A stretch of DNA of 51,764 nucleotides from contig DASYCE010000003.1 in the NCBI GenBank assembly GCA_036500345.1, positions 1 through 51,764 on the forward strand, in the 5' to 3' direction. Source of the DNA: Gemmatimonadales bacterium. GTDB taxonomy: Bacteria > Gemmatimonadota > Gemmatimonadetes > Gemmatimonadales > GWC2-71-9. Position numbers and translations under genes: made by a program. The notes under the pieces are model-generated. The model was given only the letters and a program-made list of their open reading frames with translations, was not told where the DNA came from and searched no databases. This document shows, piece by piece, positions 8,066-15,823 of this stretch. Each line of letters begins with the position of its first letter. Within the stretch, counting starts at the first letter, position 1.

Positions 8066-8933
8066 CAAGGGGGCGGCGATCGAGGAGTGGACCGACCTCC
8101 ACTTCTTTCGCCCGATCGGACTTCGTGTCGCGCGCCTCTGCGCTCCGACGTCGATCACCCCCGACCAGGTCACCCTCGTTGCGCTGATCACCGGCCTGGT
8201 TGCCGGGCGCCTGCTCTTCTATCACAGCGTGGCGCTCAACGCCGCTGGCGTGGCGATGTTCATTGTGTCCGACATCTTCGACAGCGCCGACGGTCAACTG
8301 GCGCGAATGCGCGGAACGTCGACCAAGCTGGGGAAGATCCTCGACGGACTCTCAGACGGGTTGCGATTCATCAACCTGTACATCCAGCTGATCGCACGGA
8401 TGATCATTGCCGGCGCCGCGTGGTGGTGGGTGGTCCCCCTCGGCGTCGCGGCCGGGCTGGCTCACGCACGCCAGAGCGCCGCGGCGGATTACATGCGCCA
8501 GCTCTATCTCCATCTTGGCGAGCGAGGTGCCGGAGAATTCGCGCTGCCGGAGGATATGGACCTGATGACGCCAAGGACGCGCTTTCAGGCATTTCAGGTC
8601 GGTGTCTATCGCGACTATCTCGAGAGCAACGGCCGCATGGTTCCGCGTTCGCTCGAACTCGTGCGCGCCATCCGTTCCGGTACCACGACGGCGGAGATCA
8701 GTGACGGGTGGGCCGCGATGCAGCGTCGGGTCGTGGCGCAGTGTGCCTGGATTGGCCAGAACATCCGGTTCCTGCTCCTGGCGCTGACAGTGGTCCCCGG
8801 GTCGCCGGTTGCCTTTCTCGTCGTCACACTCGTGCCGATGACGCTCGTCATGGTGGCGATTCTCGCGACCCATGAGGGAAACGTGTCGATCCTGCTCCGC
8901 CAGGGATCATCGCAGCTCGCCGAGGCGGCGTAG
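8043..8933 (+). CDS. CDP-alcohol phosphatidyltransferase
   Basis: A 296-residue membrane enzyme with a perfect class-I CDP-alcohol phosphotransferase motif, D-x2-DG-x2-AR-x8-G-x3-D-x3-D. The residues are D80, D83, G84, A87, R88, G97, D101 and D105. These coordinate the two metals and the CDP leaving group. Several hydrophobic helices follow, including one close to the C-terminus. The ATG at 8043 was chosen; ATG 8031 and more upstream codons are possible but lie deeper inside the aminotransferase gene. The enzyme should move a phospho-alcohol from a CDP donor to an acceptor lipid or alcohol, and the partner nucleotidyltransferase is three genes upstream. The acceptor is unknown. Confidence 0.9.
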   Translation: MPATGSFDKGAAIEEWTDLHFFRPIGLRVARLCAPTSITPDQVTLVALITGLVAGRLLFYHSVALNAAGVAMFIVSDIFDSADGQLARMRGTSTKLGKILDGLSDGLRFINLYIQLIARMIIAGAAWWWVVPLGVAAGLAHARQSAAADYMRQLYLHLGERGAGEFALPEDMDLMTPRTRFQAFQVGVYRDYLESNGRMVPRSLELVRAIRSGTTTAEISDGWAAMQRRVVAQCAWIGQNIRFLLLALTVVPGSPVAFLVVTLVPMTLVMVAILATHEGNVSILLRQGSSQLAEAA

Positions 8934-9940
8934 TGCCGGTGAAGCAGGGCGTTGTGATCGGCGCGGGGGGCGTTGCGCGCCTCGCCCACCTGCCGGGCTA
9001 TACCCGCGATCCGGGATTGGCCGAGCGACTGCACATCGTCGGCGCAGTCGATCCGGTGGTCACGACGGCGGACCTCCAGGGGCTCCCCGTCTTCCCCAGC
9101 CTCGATGCCGCGCAGAGCATGCTGTCGCTCGATTTCGTCGATATCTGCACGCCGACCTCGACCCACGAGCCGTTGATCCTTGACGCCCTCGGTCGCGGTC
9201 TTCACGTGCTCTGCGAGAAGCCTGTCGCGATTGCTCCCGCCTCGGCGCACACGCTGACCGCAGCCGCCCGCGCGGCGAATCGGGTCCTCTTCCCGTGTCA
9301 CCAGTATCGACAGAACCCGGCATGGCGCGCGCTGCGCCGGTGGATCGAGAGCGGAGAGATCGGCCGCTGGCATCTCGCCGAATTTCACGTCTATCGCGGT
9401 GAGGCCGATCGGGGTACCGCGGCGGCGGGCGTGCCCTGGCGTGCCCGAAGCAGCGTCTCGCTCGGCGGCGTCCTCCTCGACCACGGGACGCATCTCCTCT
9501 ACCTCCTCCGTGACGTCGCCGGGATGCCGCGCACGGTGCAGGCGCATCTCTCCCGGCTGGCGCATCCCGAATACGAAGTGGAAGACACCGCGCATCTCCT
9601 GCTCGACTACGGCGACCGTGCCGGAACGCTCACGCTGACATGGGCCGGCCAGGGGCGGGAGAACCGGATCCGTTTCATCGGTGAGACGGGAATGGTCGAG
9701 TGGGTGGGCGGGATCCTTCGCCTGGTGCGCAGTGACGGCTCGGTCGAGACCGCCGACTTTGCTGCGCAACTCGACAAACGCGAGTATGCTGTATGGATGA
9801 GTCGCCTGCTGAACGACTTCGCCGACGCAATCGATCACGGATGCAATGATCGCGGGCTGCACGAGATCGAGGAGGTCGCCATCCTGCTCGATGCGGCGTA
9901 CCGGTCATCTGCCGAAGGCCGCCGGATCACCACCGGATGA
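8933..9940 (+). CDS. Gfo/Idh/MocA family NAD(P)-dependent oxidoreductase
   Basis: This 335-residue protein has an N-terminal Rossmann domain with VIGAGGVARLAHL (about 8-20) and the family signature CEKPVA (about 94-99), whose Lys is catalytic. The C-terminal mixed sheet includes LGGVLLDHGTHLLYLL (about 179-194), with an H-x3-H-like pair. Members oxidise or reduce hydroxyl groups of sugars and inositols. The start is GTG, overlapping the previous TAG by one base. In this cluster it most likely makes the keto group that the aminotransferase uses, or reduces a product. It is unlike the second Gfo/Idh gene at 30771, which has a lipid A context. Confidence 0.88.
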   Translation: MPVKQGVVIGAGGVARLAHLPGYTRDPGLAERLHIVGAVDPVVTTADLQGLPVFPSLDAAQSMLSLDFVDICTPTSTHEPLILDALGRGLHVLCEKPVAIAPASAHTLTAAARAANRVLFPCHQYRQNPAWRALRRWIESGEIGRWHLAEFHVYRGEADRGTAAAGVPWRARSSVSLGGVLLDHGTHLLYLLRDVAGMPRTVQAHLSRLAHPEYEVEDTAHLLLDYGDRAGTLTLTWAGQGRENRIRFIGETGMVEWVGGILRLVRSDGSVETADFAAQLDKREYAVWMSRLLNDFADAIDHGCNDRGLHEIEEVAILLDAAYRSSAEGRRITTG

Positions 9941-10935
9941 GCCGGTCGGTTCGCATCGGCGCATTCCTGCTCGGTGCGACCTTGCTGACCGTCCTGATCC
10001 TCCACAGCGGGCCGGCGATGCTCTGGCGCACGCTGCGTGATTCGATCTGGGTCGTTGGTCCGCTGGTCGTGCTCTGGGCGGTGGTGTATGCCTGCAATAC
10101 TCGCGCGTGGCAGTTGCTCATCCCGCATCGGCCGCCACAGTTCACCTTCTGGCGGGCGTACCTGCTCTCGATCAGCTCGTTCGCAATGAACTACGCGACG
10201 CCGATCTTCTCGCTCGGTGGCGAACCACTCAAGGTGACCGGGGCCACGCCGCTGCTCGGTCGCCACCGTGCCATGGGCTCGGTGGTCGGATTCCGGTTCC
10301 TCCACGCGATCTCGCACATCATTGTCTTCCTGCTCGCGGTCATCCCTGCCGCGGTCCTGCTGCCGCACACCTTCCCCGTCATGGCCATTCTGCTGGTGTC
10401 GGCGCTGGCGCTGTCCCTGGTCGCCACATACCTCCTTTCGCAGCATCGGGGCGGCATATTCGAGCGAGGGGTGGCGGTCCTGAGCCGCCTCGGTCCGTTG
10501 CGCAGGGTCGCGCGGCGCCTTGAAGAGAACCGTCCGCGCCTGCAGGAACTCGACCGCGAACTGACCGCGATTCACGCGGCCCCGGGGCAATTCAAATGGG
10601 CGGTCGCGACGGAGGTTGCCGGGCGGATCCTTTCCACCCTCGAGTTCACCATCATCCTGTACGGGCTCGGGCTTGGGCTCGACTTCGCGCGCGGGTTCGT
10701 GATCGCGAATATCTCGTCGCTCTTCACCAACCTGTTGTTCTTCCTGCCGTTCGAGATGGGATCAAAGGAGGGTGGTGCGTTCGTCGTGTTTGCGTGGCTC
10801 GGGTTCGATCCGAAGCTCGGGACCACGGCCGCGCTCCTCTCGCGCGTTCGCGAATTGGCGTGGACCGGGATCGGCCTCACGGCGCTGCTGCTCAGTGGTG
10901 GTGGGGCGCGCGAGGCTCCGCACGTCGGGAAGTAG
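9937..10935 (+). CDS. Lysylphosphatidylglycerol synthase TM-region/flippase-like membrane protein
   Basis: A 332-residue polytopic protein of the UPF0104/LPG-synthase TM family with about eight hydrophobic helices. The typical segment FAMNYATPIFSLGGEPLKVT is at about 78-97, and NLLFFLPFEMGSKEGG is near 265-280. MprF-like proteins pair this region with an aminoacyl-transferase domain to make and flip aminoacyl lipids. Here the catalytic half is missing and only the membrane part exists. As last gene of the headgroup cluster, coupled by an ATGA overlap, it is a natural candidate for moving the finished lipid across the inner membrane (inference). Confidence 0.83.
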   Translation: MSRSVRIGAFLLGATLLTVLILHSGPAMLWRTLRDSIWVVGPLVVLWAVVYACNTRAWQLLIPHRPPQFTFWRAYLLSISSFAMNYATPIFSLGGEPLKVTGATPLLGRHRAMGSVVGFRFLHAISHIIVFLLAVIPAAVLLPHTFPVMAILLVSALALSLVATYLLSQHRGGIFERGVAVLSRLGPLRRVARRLEENRPRLQELDRELTAIHAAPGQFKWAVATEVAGRILSTLEFTIILYGLGLGLDFARGFVIANISSLFTNLLFFLPFEMGSKEGGAFVVFAWLGFDPKLGTTAALLSRVRELAWTGIGLTALLLSGGGAREAPHVGK

Positions 10936-10940
10936 GCCGG

Positions 10941-11456
10941 TCAGGCCAGGGTCAGTTGTTCTCCGTGCGAAGTGGTCCCGCGCGCGGCGTGCGAATCCTC
11001 GAGTGCTGGCCGCACGGATGCGGCAGTGTCCACGGACCTTACGCTGACAGATTCCGCCGGTTCAGATACTGTTGGCGCCGGCACCGTCTCCACCGGTTGG
11101 CCGCCATCGAGAACCCGAAGGACGTCAGCCAAAGCCCGCCGCACATCATTCACCGTTTCGAAGCGCATGGCATCCTTCGCCGCCGCCTTGATCTCGCCCG
11201 TCTGCCGGTAGTGGTCGAGGCGCTGGCGCGCTCCGTCAATGGTGAACTTCTCGGTGTAGAGCAGGTGCTTGACCAGCATGATCAGCTCGACCTCGCGCGC
11301 CTTGTACACCCGGTTTCCCGATCGGTTCTTCGCCGGGTTGAGAAAGCGGAACTGGCTTTCCCAGTATCGCAGGACATGTGGCTTGAGGTCGGTGAGCGCG
11401 CAGACCTCCCCGATCGAAAAGAATTGCTGCACCGGATGCGGCAGTGTCATCCCCAT
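10941..11456 (-). CDS. MerR-family transcriptional regulator
   Basis: A 171-residue protein with a winged-helix MerR DNA-binding domain at about 10-80: FFSIGEVCALTDLKPHVLRY for the helix-turn-helix, then ESQF..NRVYKAREVELI for the wing and following helix. The C-terminal 70 residues are Ala/Pro/Val-rich with no effector domain recognised. This MerR subtype is common beside housekeeping genes and usually lacks metal-binding cysteines, as here. ATG 11456 is preceded by AAGGCGG. ATG 11450, making a 4-base overlap with the gpsA stop, is an alternative start. It is the last gene of a der-plsY-gpsA run. Confidence 0.87.
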   Translation of the reverse strand: MGMTLPHPVQQFFSIGEVCALTDLKPHVLRYWESQFRFLNPAKNRSGNRVYKAREVELIMLVKHLLYTEKFTIDGARQRLDHYRQTGEIKAAAKDAMRFETVNDVRRALADVLRVLDGGQPVETVPAPTVSEPAESVSVRSVDTAASVRPALEDSHAARGTTSHGEQLTLA

Positions 11457-12445
11457 TGTTCCGCCTTGAGAGTTCGTTCCATCAGGAGTTGAATCGAATC
11501 GCGCGGCGACACCCCGTCGAACAGCACCGCTGAGACCTGGCCGATGATGGGCAGGTCGACGCAATGCCGCTGCGCCAATCGGGTCGCCGCGAGCGCCGTG
11601 TTGACCCCTTCGACCACCGTGCGATGCGTGCCGCGATAGGTATCGAGCGACGTGCCGCCGGCAAGCGCGATCCCGAGCTGACGGTTCCGGGAGAGTGCCC
11701 CGGTACACGTCAGGAGAAGATCCCCCATCCCGGCGAGCCCGGCGAACGTCGCCGGTCGCGCGCCGAGCGCTTCGCCAAGCCGCGCGATCTCGGCCAACGC
11801 GCGGGTGAGGAGCGCGGCACGCGGATTGTTTCCCATCCCGAGGCCGTCGAGAATGCCGGCGGCGATTGCGATGGCATTCTTGAGCGACCCGCCAAGCGTC
11901 ACGCCGGTGACATCGTCACTGGAATACACCCGGAACGTTCGCGTCGCGAACAGCTGCTGGATCTCGGCTGCGACGCGAGCGTCCTGCGATGCAGCGACCA
12001 CGGCGGTCGGTTGCCCCGCCTGTACCTCTTCGGCAAAGCTCGGTCCTGACAGCGCCACGAACGTCGCGTGCGGGATCGTCGTCGCGGACACGTCGCCCAT
12101 CAGCATCAACGTGTCGGTCTCGATCCCCTTCGTGGCGGAGACCAGCGGCGTGCCGTCGGCAACGTGCGGAGCGATCTCCGCGAGGACGGTCCGGGCAACA
12201 TGGCTTGGCGTGGCGCAGCAGATGACGTCAGCACCTCGCACAGCCGCGCGGAGGTCATTGGTTGCCGTGAGCGACGGATGCAACGCGATCCCCGGAAGGA
12301 ACGTCTCGTTCTCATGGCGCGTGCTGATACCGCGGGCGACGTCGGGTTCAAATGCCCAGAGCTGGACGGTGCACCCCTTCCGCGCCAGCAGATCAGCGAG
12401 GACCGTCCCCCAGCCTCCGGCGCCGAGGACAGCAACGGTCGTCAC
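11447..12445 (-). CDS. gpsA: Glycerol-3-phosphate dehydrogenase [NAD(P)+]
   Basis: This 332-residue cytosolic enzyme reduces dihydroxyacetone phosphate to sn-glycerol-3-phosphate for phospholipid synthesis. The nucleotide motif VLGAGGWGTVLADLL is at about 6-20. The family stretch SGPSFAEEV is at about 134-142, and the catalytic Lys is in GGSLKNAIAIAAGILDG (about 188-204). Length is normal. It overlaps plsY upstream by 4 bases, and plsY uses the glycerol-3-phosphate that GpsA makes. Confidence 0.96.
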   Translation of the reverse strand: MTTVAVLGAGGWGTVLADLLARKGCTVQLWAFEPDVARGISTRHENETFLPGIALHPSLTATNDLRAAVRGADVICCATPSHVARTVLAEIAPHVADGTPLVSATKGIETDTLMLMGDVSATTIPHATFVALSGPSFAEEVQAGQPTAVVAASQDARVAAEIQQLFATRTFRVYSSDDVTGVTLGGSLKNAIAIAAGILDGLGMGNNPRAALLTRALAEIARLGEALGARPATFAGLAGMGDLLLTCTGALSRNRQLGIALAGGTSLDTYRGTHRTVVEGVNTALAATRLAQRHCVDLPIIGQVSAVLFDGVSPRDSIQLLMERTLKAEQWG

Positions 12446-13065
12446 TGGGTTCCCCGCGCGAGCGGCTCAGCACGCCCAAAGCGATTCTCCGTCCCGTTGA
12501 GCAGGCGACGGATGTTGCCGCGATGCATCCAGATCACCAGCACCGCAAGCGCGGCGAACCACCCAGCCAACCCGCGGCGCATCGGATCGAGAAACCAGAT
12601 GGCAGCGGGGAGGATCGCGGCGGCGATGATGCTTGCTAGGGAGACATACCCCGAGAGTGCCAGTGTCGCGCCCCAGATGGCGAGCGCGGCGGCGAAAGCG
12701 GCGGGCGCAAGGCCGAAGACAACGCCGGCGCTGGTGGCCACGCCTTTTCCGCCGCGAAATCGAACGAAGACCGAGAAGACGTGACCGATCACCGCGATGA
12801 AGCCGAGGACGAGTGATCCGACCATTCCCGCATGGATCCACGGGCCGAAGACGGCCACCGGAATGGCGCCTTTGCACGCATCGAAGAGCGCCACCGGAAA
12901 GGCGTATTTCCAGCCGAGCATCCGATAGAGATTGGTCGCGCCGAGATTGCCGCTGCCGACCATCCGGAGATCGAGGCCGCGCGCGGCACGCGCTACCAGA
13001 TATGACGTGGGAATCGCGCCGAGAAAGTACGACGCCGCGGCGGCGATTCCCCACGTCATCGTCAT
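12442..13065 (-). CDS. plsY: Acyl-phosphate:glycerol-3-phosphate acyltransferase
   Basis: A 207-residue five-helix membrane enzyme that makes 1-acyl-glycerol-3-phosphate, the first step of phospholipid synthesis. Its conserved loops are all present: VGSGNLGATN (about 37-46), FRGGKGVATSAG (about 104-115), and a third loop near SGYVSLASI. The ATG at 13065 overlaps the der stop (ATGA); the upstream extension of the frame is antisense-like and was dropped. Confidence 0.95.
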   Translation of the reverse strand: MTMTWGIAAAASYFLGAIPTSYLVARAARGLDLRMVGSGNLGATNLYRMLGWKYAFPVALFDACKGAIPVAVFGPWIHAGMVGSLVLGFIAVIGHVFSVFVRFRGGKGVATSAGVVFGLAPAAFAAALAIWGATLALSGYVSLASIIAAAILPAAIWFLDPMRRGLAGWFAALAVLVIWMHRGNIRRLLNGTENRFGRAEPLARGTQ

Positions 13066-14387
13066 TTTGGCTTGCTGCCCCGCCGTGAAAGCGTCAGTCG
13101 CAGCGGCGCGCCAGTGAATCCCCATGCTTCACGGAATCCGCGGACGAGATATCGCTGGTACGATTCGGGAATCGCCTCCGGCCGATTACTGACGATCGCG
13201 ATCGCCGGCGGCGCCGTGCCGATCTGCGCGGCGTACAGCAGCTTGACCTCCTCACCTTCCTTCTGTGGTGGTGCGGCACGCGCCAGCAATTCCTGCAGCA
13301 CGCGATTCACCTCGGCGGTCGGCACGCGATGGGTGCGCCCCTCCTCCACGGTGATGATCAGATCGAGCAGCTTGCGGACCCGCTGCCCGGTCACTGCCGA
13401 GACGTAGACGAACGGGACATTCTCGAGAAACGGCGCCTTCTCCACCAGCAGTGCCTTGCCGCGTTCGGCGGTGTTGGCGTCCTTCTCCTCGACGAGATCC
13501 CACTTGTTGACGACGATGATCAGCCCGCATCCGCGTTCCCACGCTTCGGTGGCAATGCGCAAATCCTGGTTGTGGAGACCGATCGCGGCGTCAACCACCA
13601 GCAGGCAGACCTCTGCCCGTCCCAGCGCGCGTTCGGTGCGCATGCCGGAATAGAACTCGAGATTGTCCTCCACCTTTGCCTTGCGACGCAATCCCGCAGT
13701 ATCGATGAAGGTGAGCGTCTTGCCGTGGTACTGGAGATTCGAGTCGATGGCGTCGCGCGTCGTTCCGGCGATCGGCGTGACGACATGCCGCTCCTCGCCG
13801 AGGAGCCGGTTGGCGAGCGACGACTTCCCCACATTCGGTCGTCCGACGATCGCGACACGGATGGTATCCGGCGCGTCCTCGTTTTTCGCTTCGGGAAGCG
13901 CCTCGACGATGGCATCGAGCAGGTCGCCGCTCCCCTGCCCGGTCGCCGCGGAAACCGGCCACGGCTCACCCAGCCCGAGTGCGTAGAACGGGAAGCGGGC
14001 GTCGTGCAGGCGCAACTCATCGAGCTTGTTGACCGCGAGCATCACCGCTCGCCCCGAGCGGCGGAGGCGCAGGGCGATATCCTCGTCGATCGGATTGATG
14101 CCGTCACTGCCATCGACCAGCAGGAGCACGAGATCCGCCTCCGCGACGGCGCGCTCGACCTGCTCGCGGATCGCCCGGTCCATCGTCTCGTCGGAATCGG
14201 GAACGAGGCCACCGGTGTCGACGACCCAGAAATCACGGCCATTCCATGTGGCGTCGCCGAAGTGGCGATCCCGCGTGGTGCCGGCGCGATCCGAGACGAT
14301 CGCCTCGCGCCCGCCGACCAAGCGGTTGAACAAGGTCGACTTGCCGACATTCGGACGGCCGACGATTGCCATCGTTGGTTTGTTCAT
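13062..14387 (-). CDS. der: Ribosome-associated GTPase Der (EngA)
   Basis: A 441-residue double-GTPase needed for 50S ribosome assembly. The first G domain has P-loop GRPNVGKS (10-17), DTGG and NKLD. The second starts near 178 with GRPNVGKSSLANRLLG and has DTAGLRRK and NKWD. The C-terminal KH-like domain includes TAEVNRVLQELLARA (about 358-372). The length is normal. It sits between plsY and the DUF512 gene, an arrangement also common in Firmicutes, and shares a 4-base overlap with each. Confidence 0.97.
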   Translation of the reverse strand: MNKPTMAIVGRPNVGKSTLFNRLVGGREAIVSDRAGTTRDRHFGDATWNGRDFWVVDTGGLVPDSDETMDRAIREQVERAVAEADLVLLLVDGSDGINPIDEDIALRLRRSGRAVMLAVNKLDELRLHDARFPFYALGLGEPWPVSAATGQGSGDLLDAIVEALPEAKNEDAPDTIRVAIVGRPNVGKSSLANRLLGEERHVVTPIAGTTRDAIDSNLQYHGKTLTFIDTAGLRRKAKVEDNLEFYSGMRTERALGRAEVCLLVVDAAIGLHNQDLRIATEAWERGCGLIIVVNKWDLVEEKDANTAERGKALLVEKAPFLENVPFVYVSAVTGQRVRKLLDLIITVEEGRTHRVPTAEVNRVLQELLARAAPPQKEGEEVKLLYAAQIGTAPPAIAIVSNRPEAIPESYQRYLVRGFREAWGFTGAPLRLTLSRRGSKPK

Positions 14388-15703
14388 GCGGCGAGCGGCT
14401 CGGTGAGCGCATCGACGAAAGTGCGCGAGAGCCGTACCGGCATCGGGAGGCCGGCGGCAACGGCATCGACAGAGAGCGAGTCGATGAAAAGGCCGTTGTC
14501 GTTCACCGATTCTCCGGGCAGGAGCGCGAGGTCATATCCGCTCAATCCGCGCAGCGCTTCGGCCATTGCTGACCCGGGCAGGAGTCCGGCCGTAGTCACG
14601 CTCGCGCCAAAGAGGTCGTTCGTCACCGGGATCAGGGTGAAATCAGCACCGGTCGCTTCAGCGAGCGGCGCGATGACCATCGGCATCAACGGCCCCATCG
14701 ATCTGCCGGTCACAACGGCGATCCGGCGATTGTTCCACCCGCTCAGCGCGCCGTTTCTCGTGCCCTCTGCCACACGCTGCTGCAGCCAGCGCACCGACCC
14801 GACGCCGTTCTCAACCTGGTCGAATGACCCGTAGGCGGACGCGGGTGGAAGGGTCAATCCAGCGCGGAGGTAGAGTTCATCGGCCCCGTGAGCCCACGAT
14901 TCGCCGCGGCTCGCACGGGCACGGTCGGCAGCGGCTTCGACGAGTACCACCGCGGCGCGACACTCAGCTTCCGTCGGCTCGCGCACCAGATGGTGCTTGC
15001 TGAACTCGGTCAGGCCGACCGGGACGACCGACACTGACAGGACCGCCGGGCCAAACTGCCACAGCTCATCGAGCGTCTGCTGCAGTGCCACTCCGTCGTT
15101 GACGCCCGGCGACATCACGATCTGGGTGTGGAATTCGATGCCGTGGTCGGCGAAATGGCGCAGCTGCGGAATGATCTCCGGCGCCTGCGGGTTGCGGAGC
15201 ACCCAGCGACGGACCTGCGGATCGGTGGCATGGACCGACACATACAGCGGCGACAGCCGATACCGGATGATCCGGTCGGTGTCGTGGTCCTTCAAGTTGG
15301 TAAGCGTCGCGAAGTTTCCGTAACGGAACGACAGTCGGTAGTCGTCGTCGCGGATGTACAGCACGTCGCGCACACCGTCGGGATTCCCTTCCACGAAGCA
15401 GAAATCGCACCGGTTGGCGCATCGCCGGATTCGCGCCGCCTCGACGTCGACGCCGAGACGCTCCTCGATCGGGCGTGACACCTCGACCTCGAATTCGTCG
15501 GCCGCGCCGGGATTGCGGTAGACGAGCGAGAACTCCTCCTCTGACGTCAGGAATTCCCAGTCGAGAAAGTCCTCGAGCTCCTGGCCGTCGACGGTGAGCA
15601 GTTCGGAGTCGGGAAGGAGCCCGATCGCTTCACCGATCGAGCCGTGTTCGATGGATGTGACCTTGATCAACGGGAGGGAACCGGGGTCGTCTGCATGCGC
15701 CAA
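14384..15703 (-). CDS. DUF512 protein (PDZ-like plus radical-SAM-like)
   Basis: A 439-residue protein. The N-terminus is a PDZ-like domain (about 10-80: VTSIEHGSIGEAIGLLPDSE). Next is a CxxxCxxC cluster, C95, C99 and C102 in RRCANRCDFCF, expected to bind a radical-SAM 4Fe-4S cluster, and then the DUF512 domain to the end. Its function is not established. The frame has no stop far upstream, so the start is uncertain. The TTG at 15703, preceded by GGAG 11 bases away, fits because everything before it lacks similarity. It is coupled to der by an ATGA overlap. Confidence 0.85.
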   Translation of the reverse strand: MAHADDPGSLPLIKVTSIEHGSIGEAIGLLPDSELLTVDGQELEDFLDWEFLTSEEEFSLVYRNPGAADEFEVEVSRPIEERLGVDVEAARIRRCANRCDFCFVEGNPDGVRDVLYIRDDDYRLSFRYGNFATLTNLKDHDTDRIIRYRLSPLYVSVHATDPQVRRWVLRNPQAPEIIPQLRHFADHGIEFHTQIVMSPGVNDGVALQQTLDELWQFGPAVLSVSVVPVGLTEFSKHHLVREPTEAECRAAVVLVEAAADRARASRGESWAHGADELYLRAGLTLPPASAYGSFDQVENGVGSVRWLQQRVAEGTRNGALSGWNNRRIAVVTGRSMGPLMPMVIAPLAEATGADFTLIPVTNDLFGASVTTAGLLPGSAMAEALRGLSGYDLALLPGESVNDNGLFIDSLSVDAVAAGLPMPVRLSRTFVDALTEPLAA

Positions 15704-15823
15704 TATGGTGCTATCTCCATTGATTGACAAGAGCTTAGATGGCCAGACCTCAAGCGACTTCGCAGCGCATTGGATGCGTGCCGCCTGCGGGCCCGTGCGC
15801 TGATTCCCATTACTTTTTCGCAA

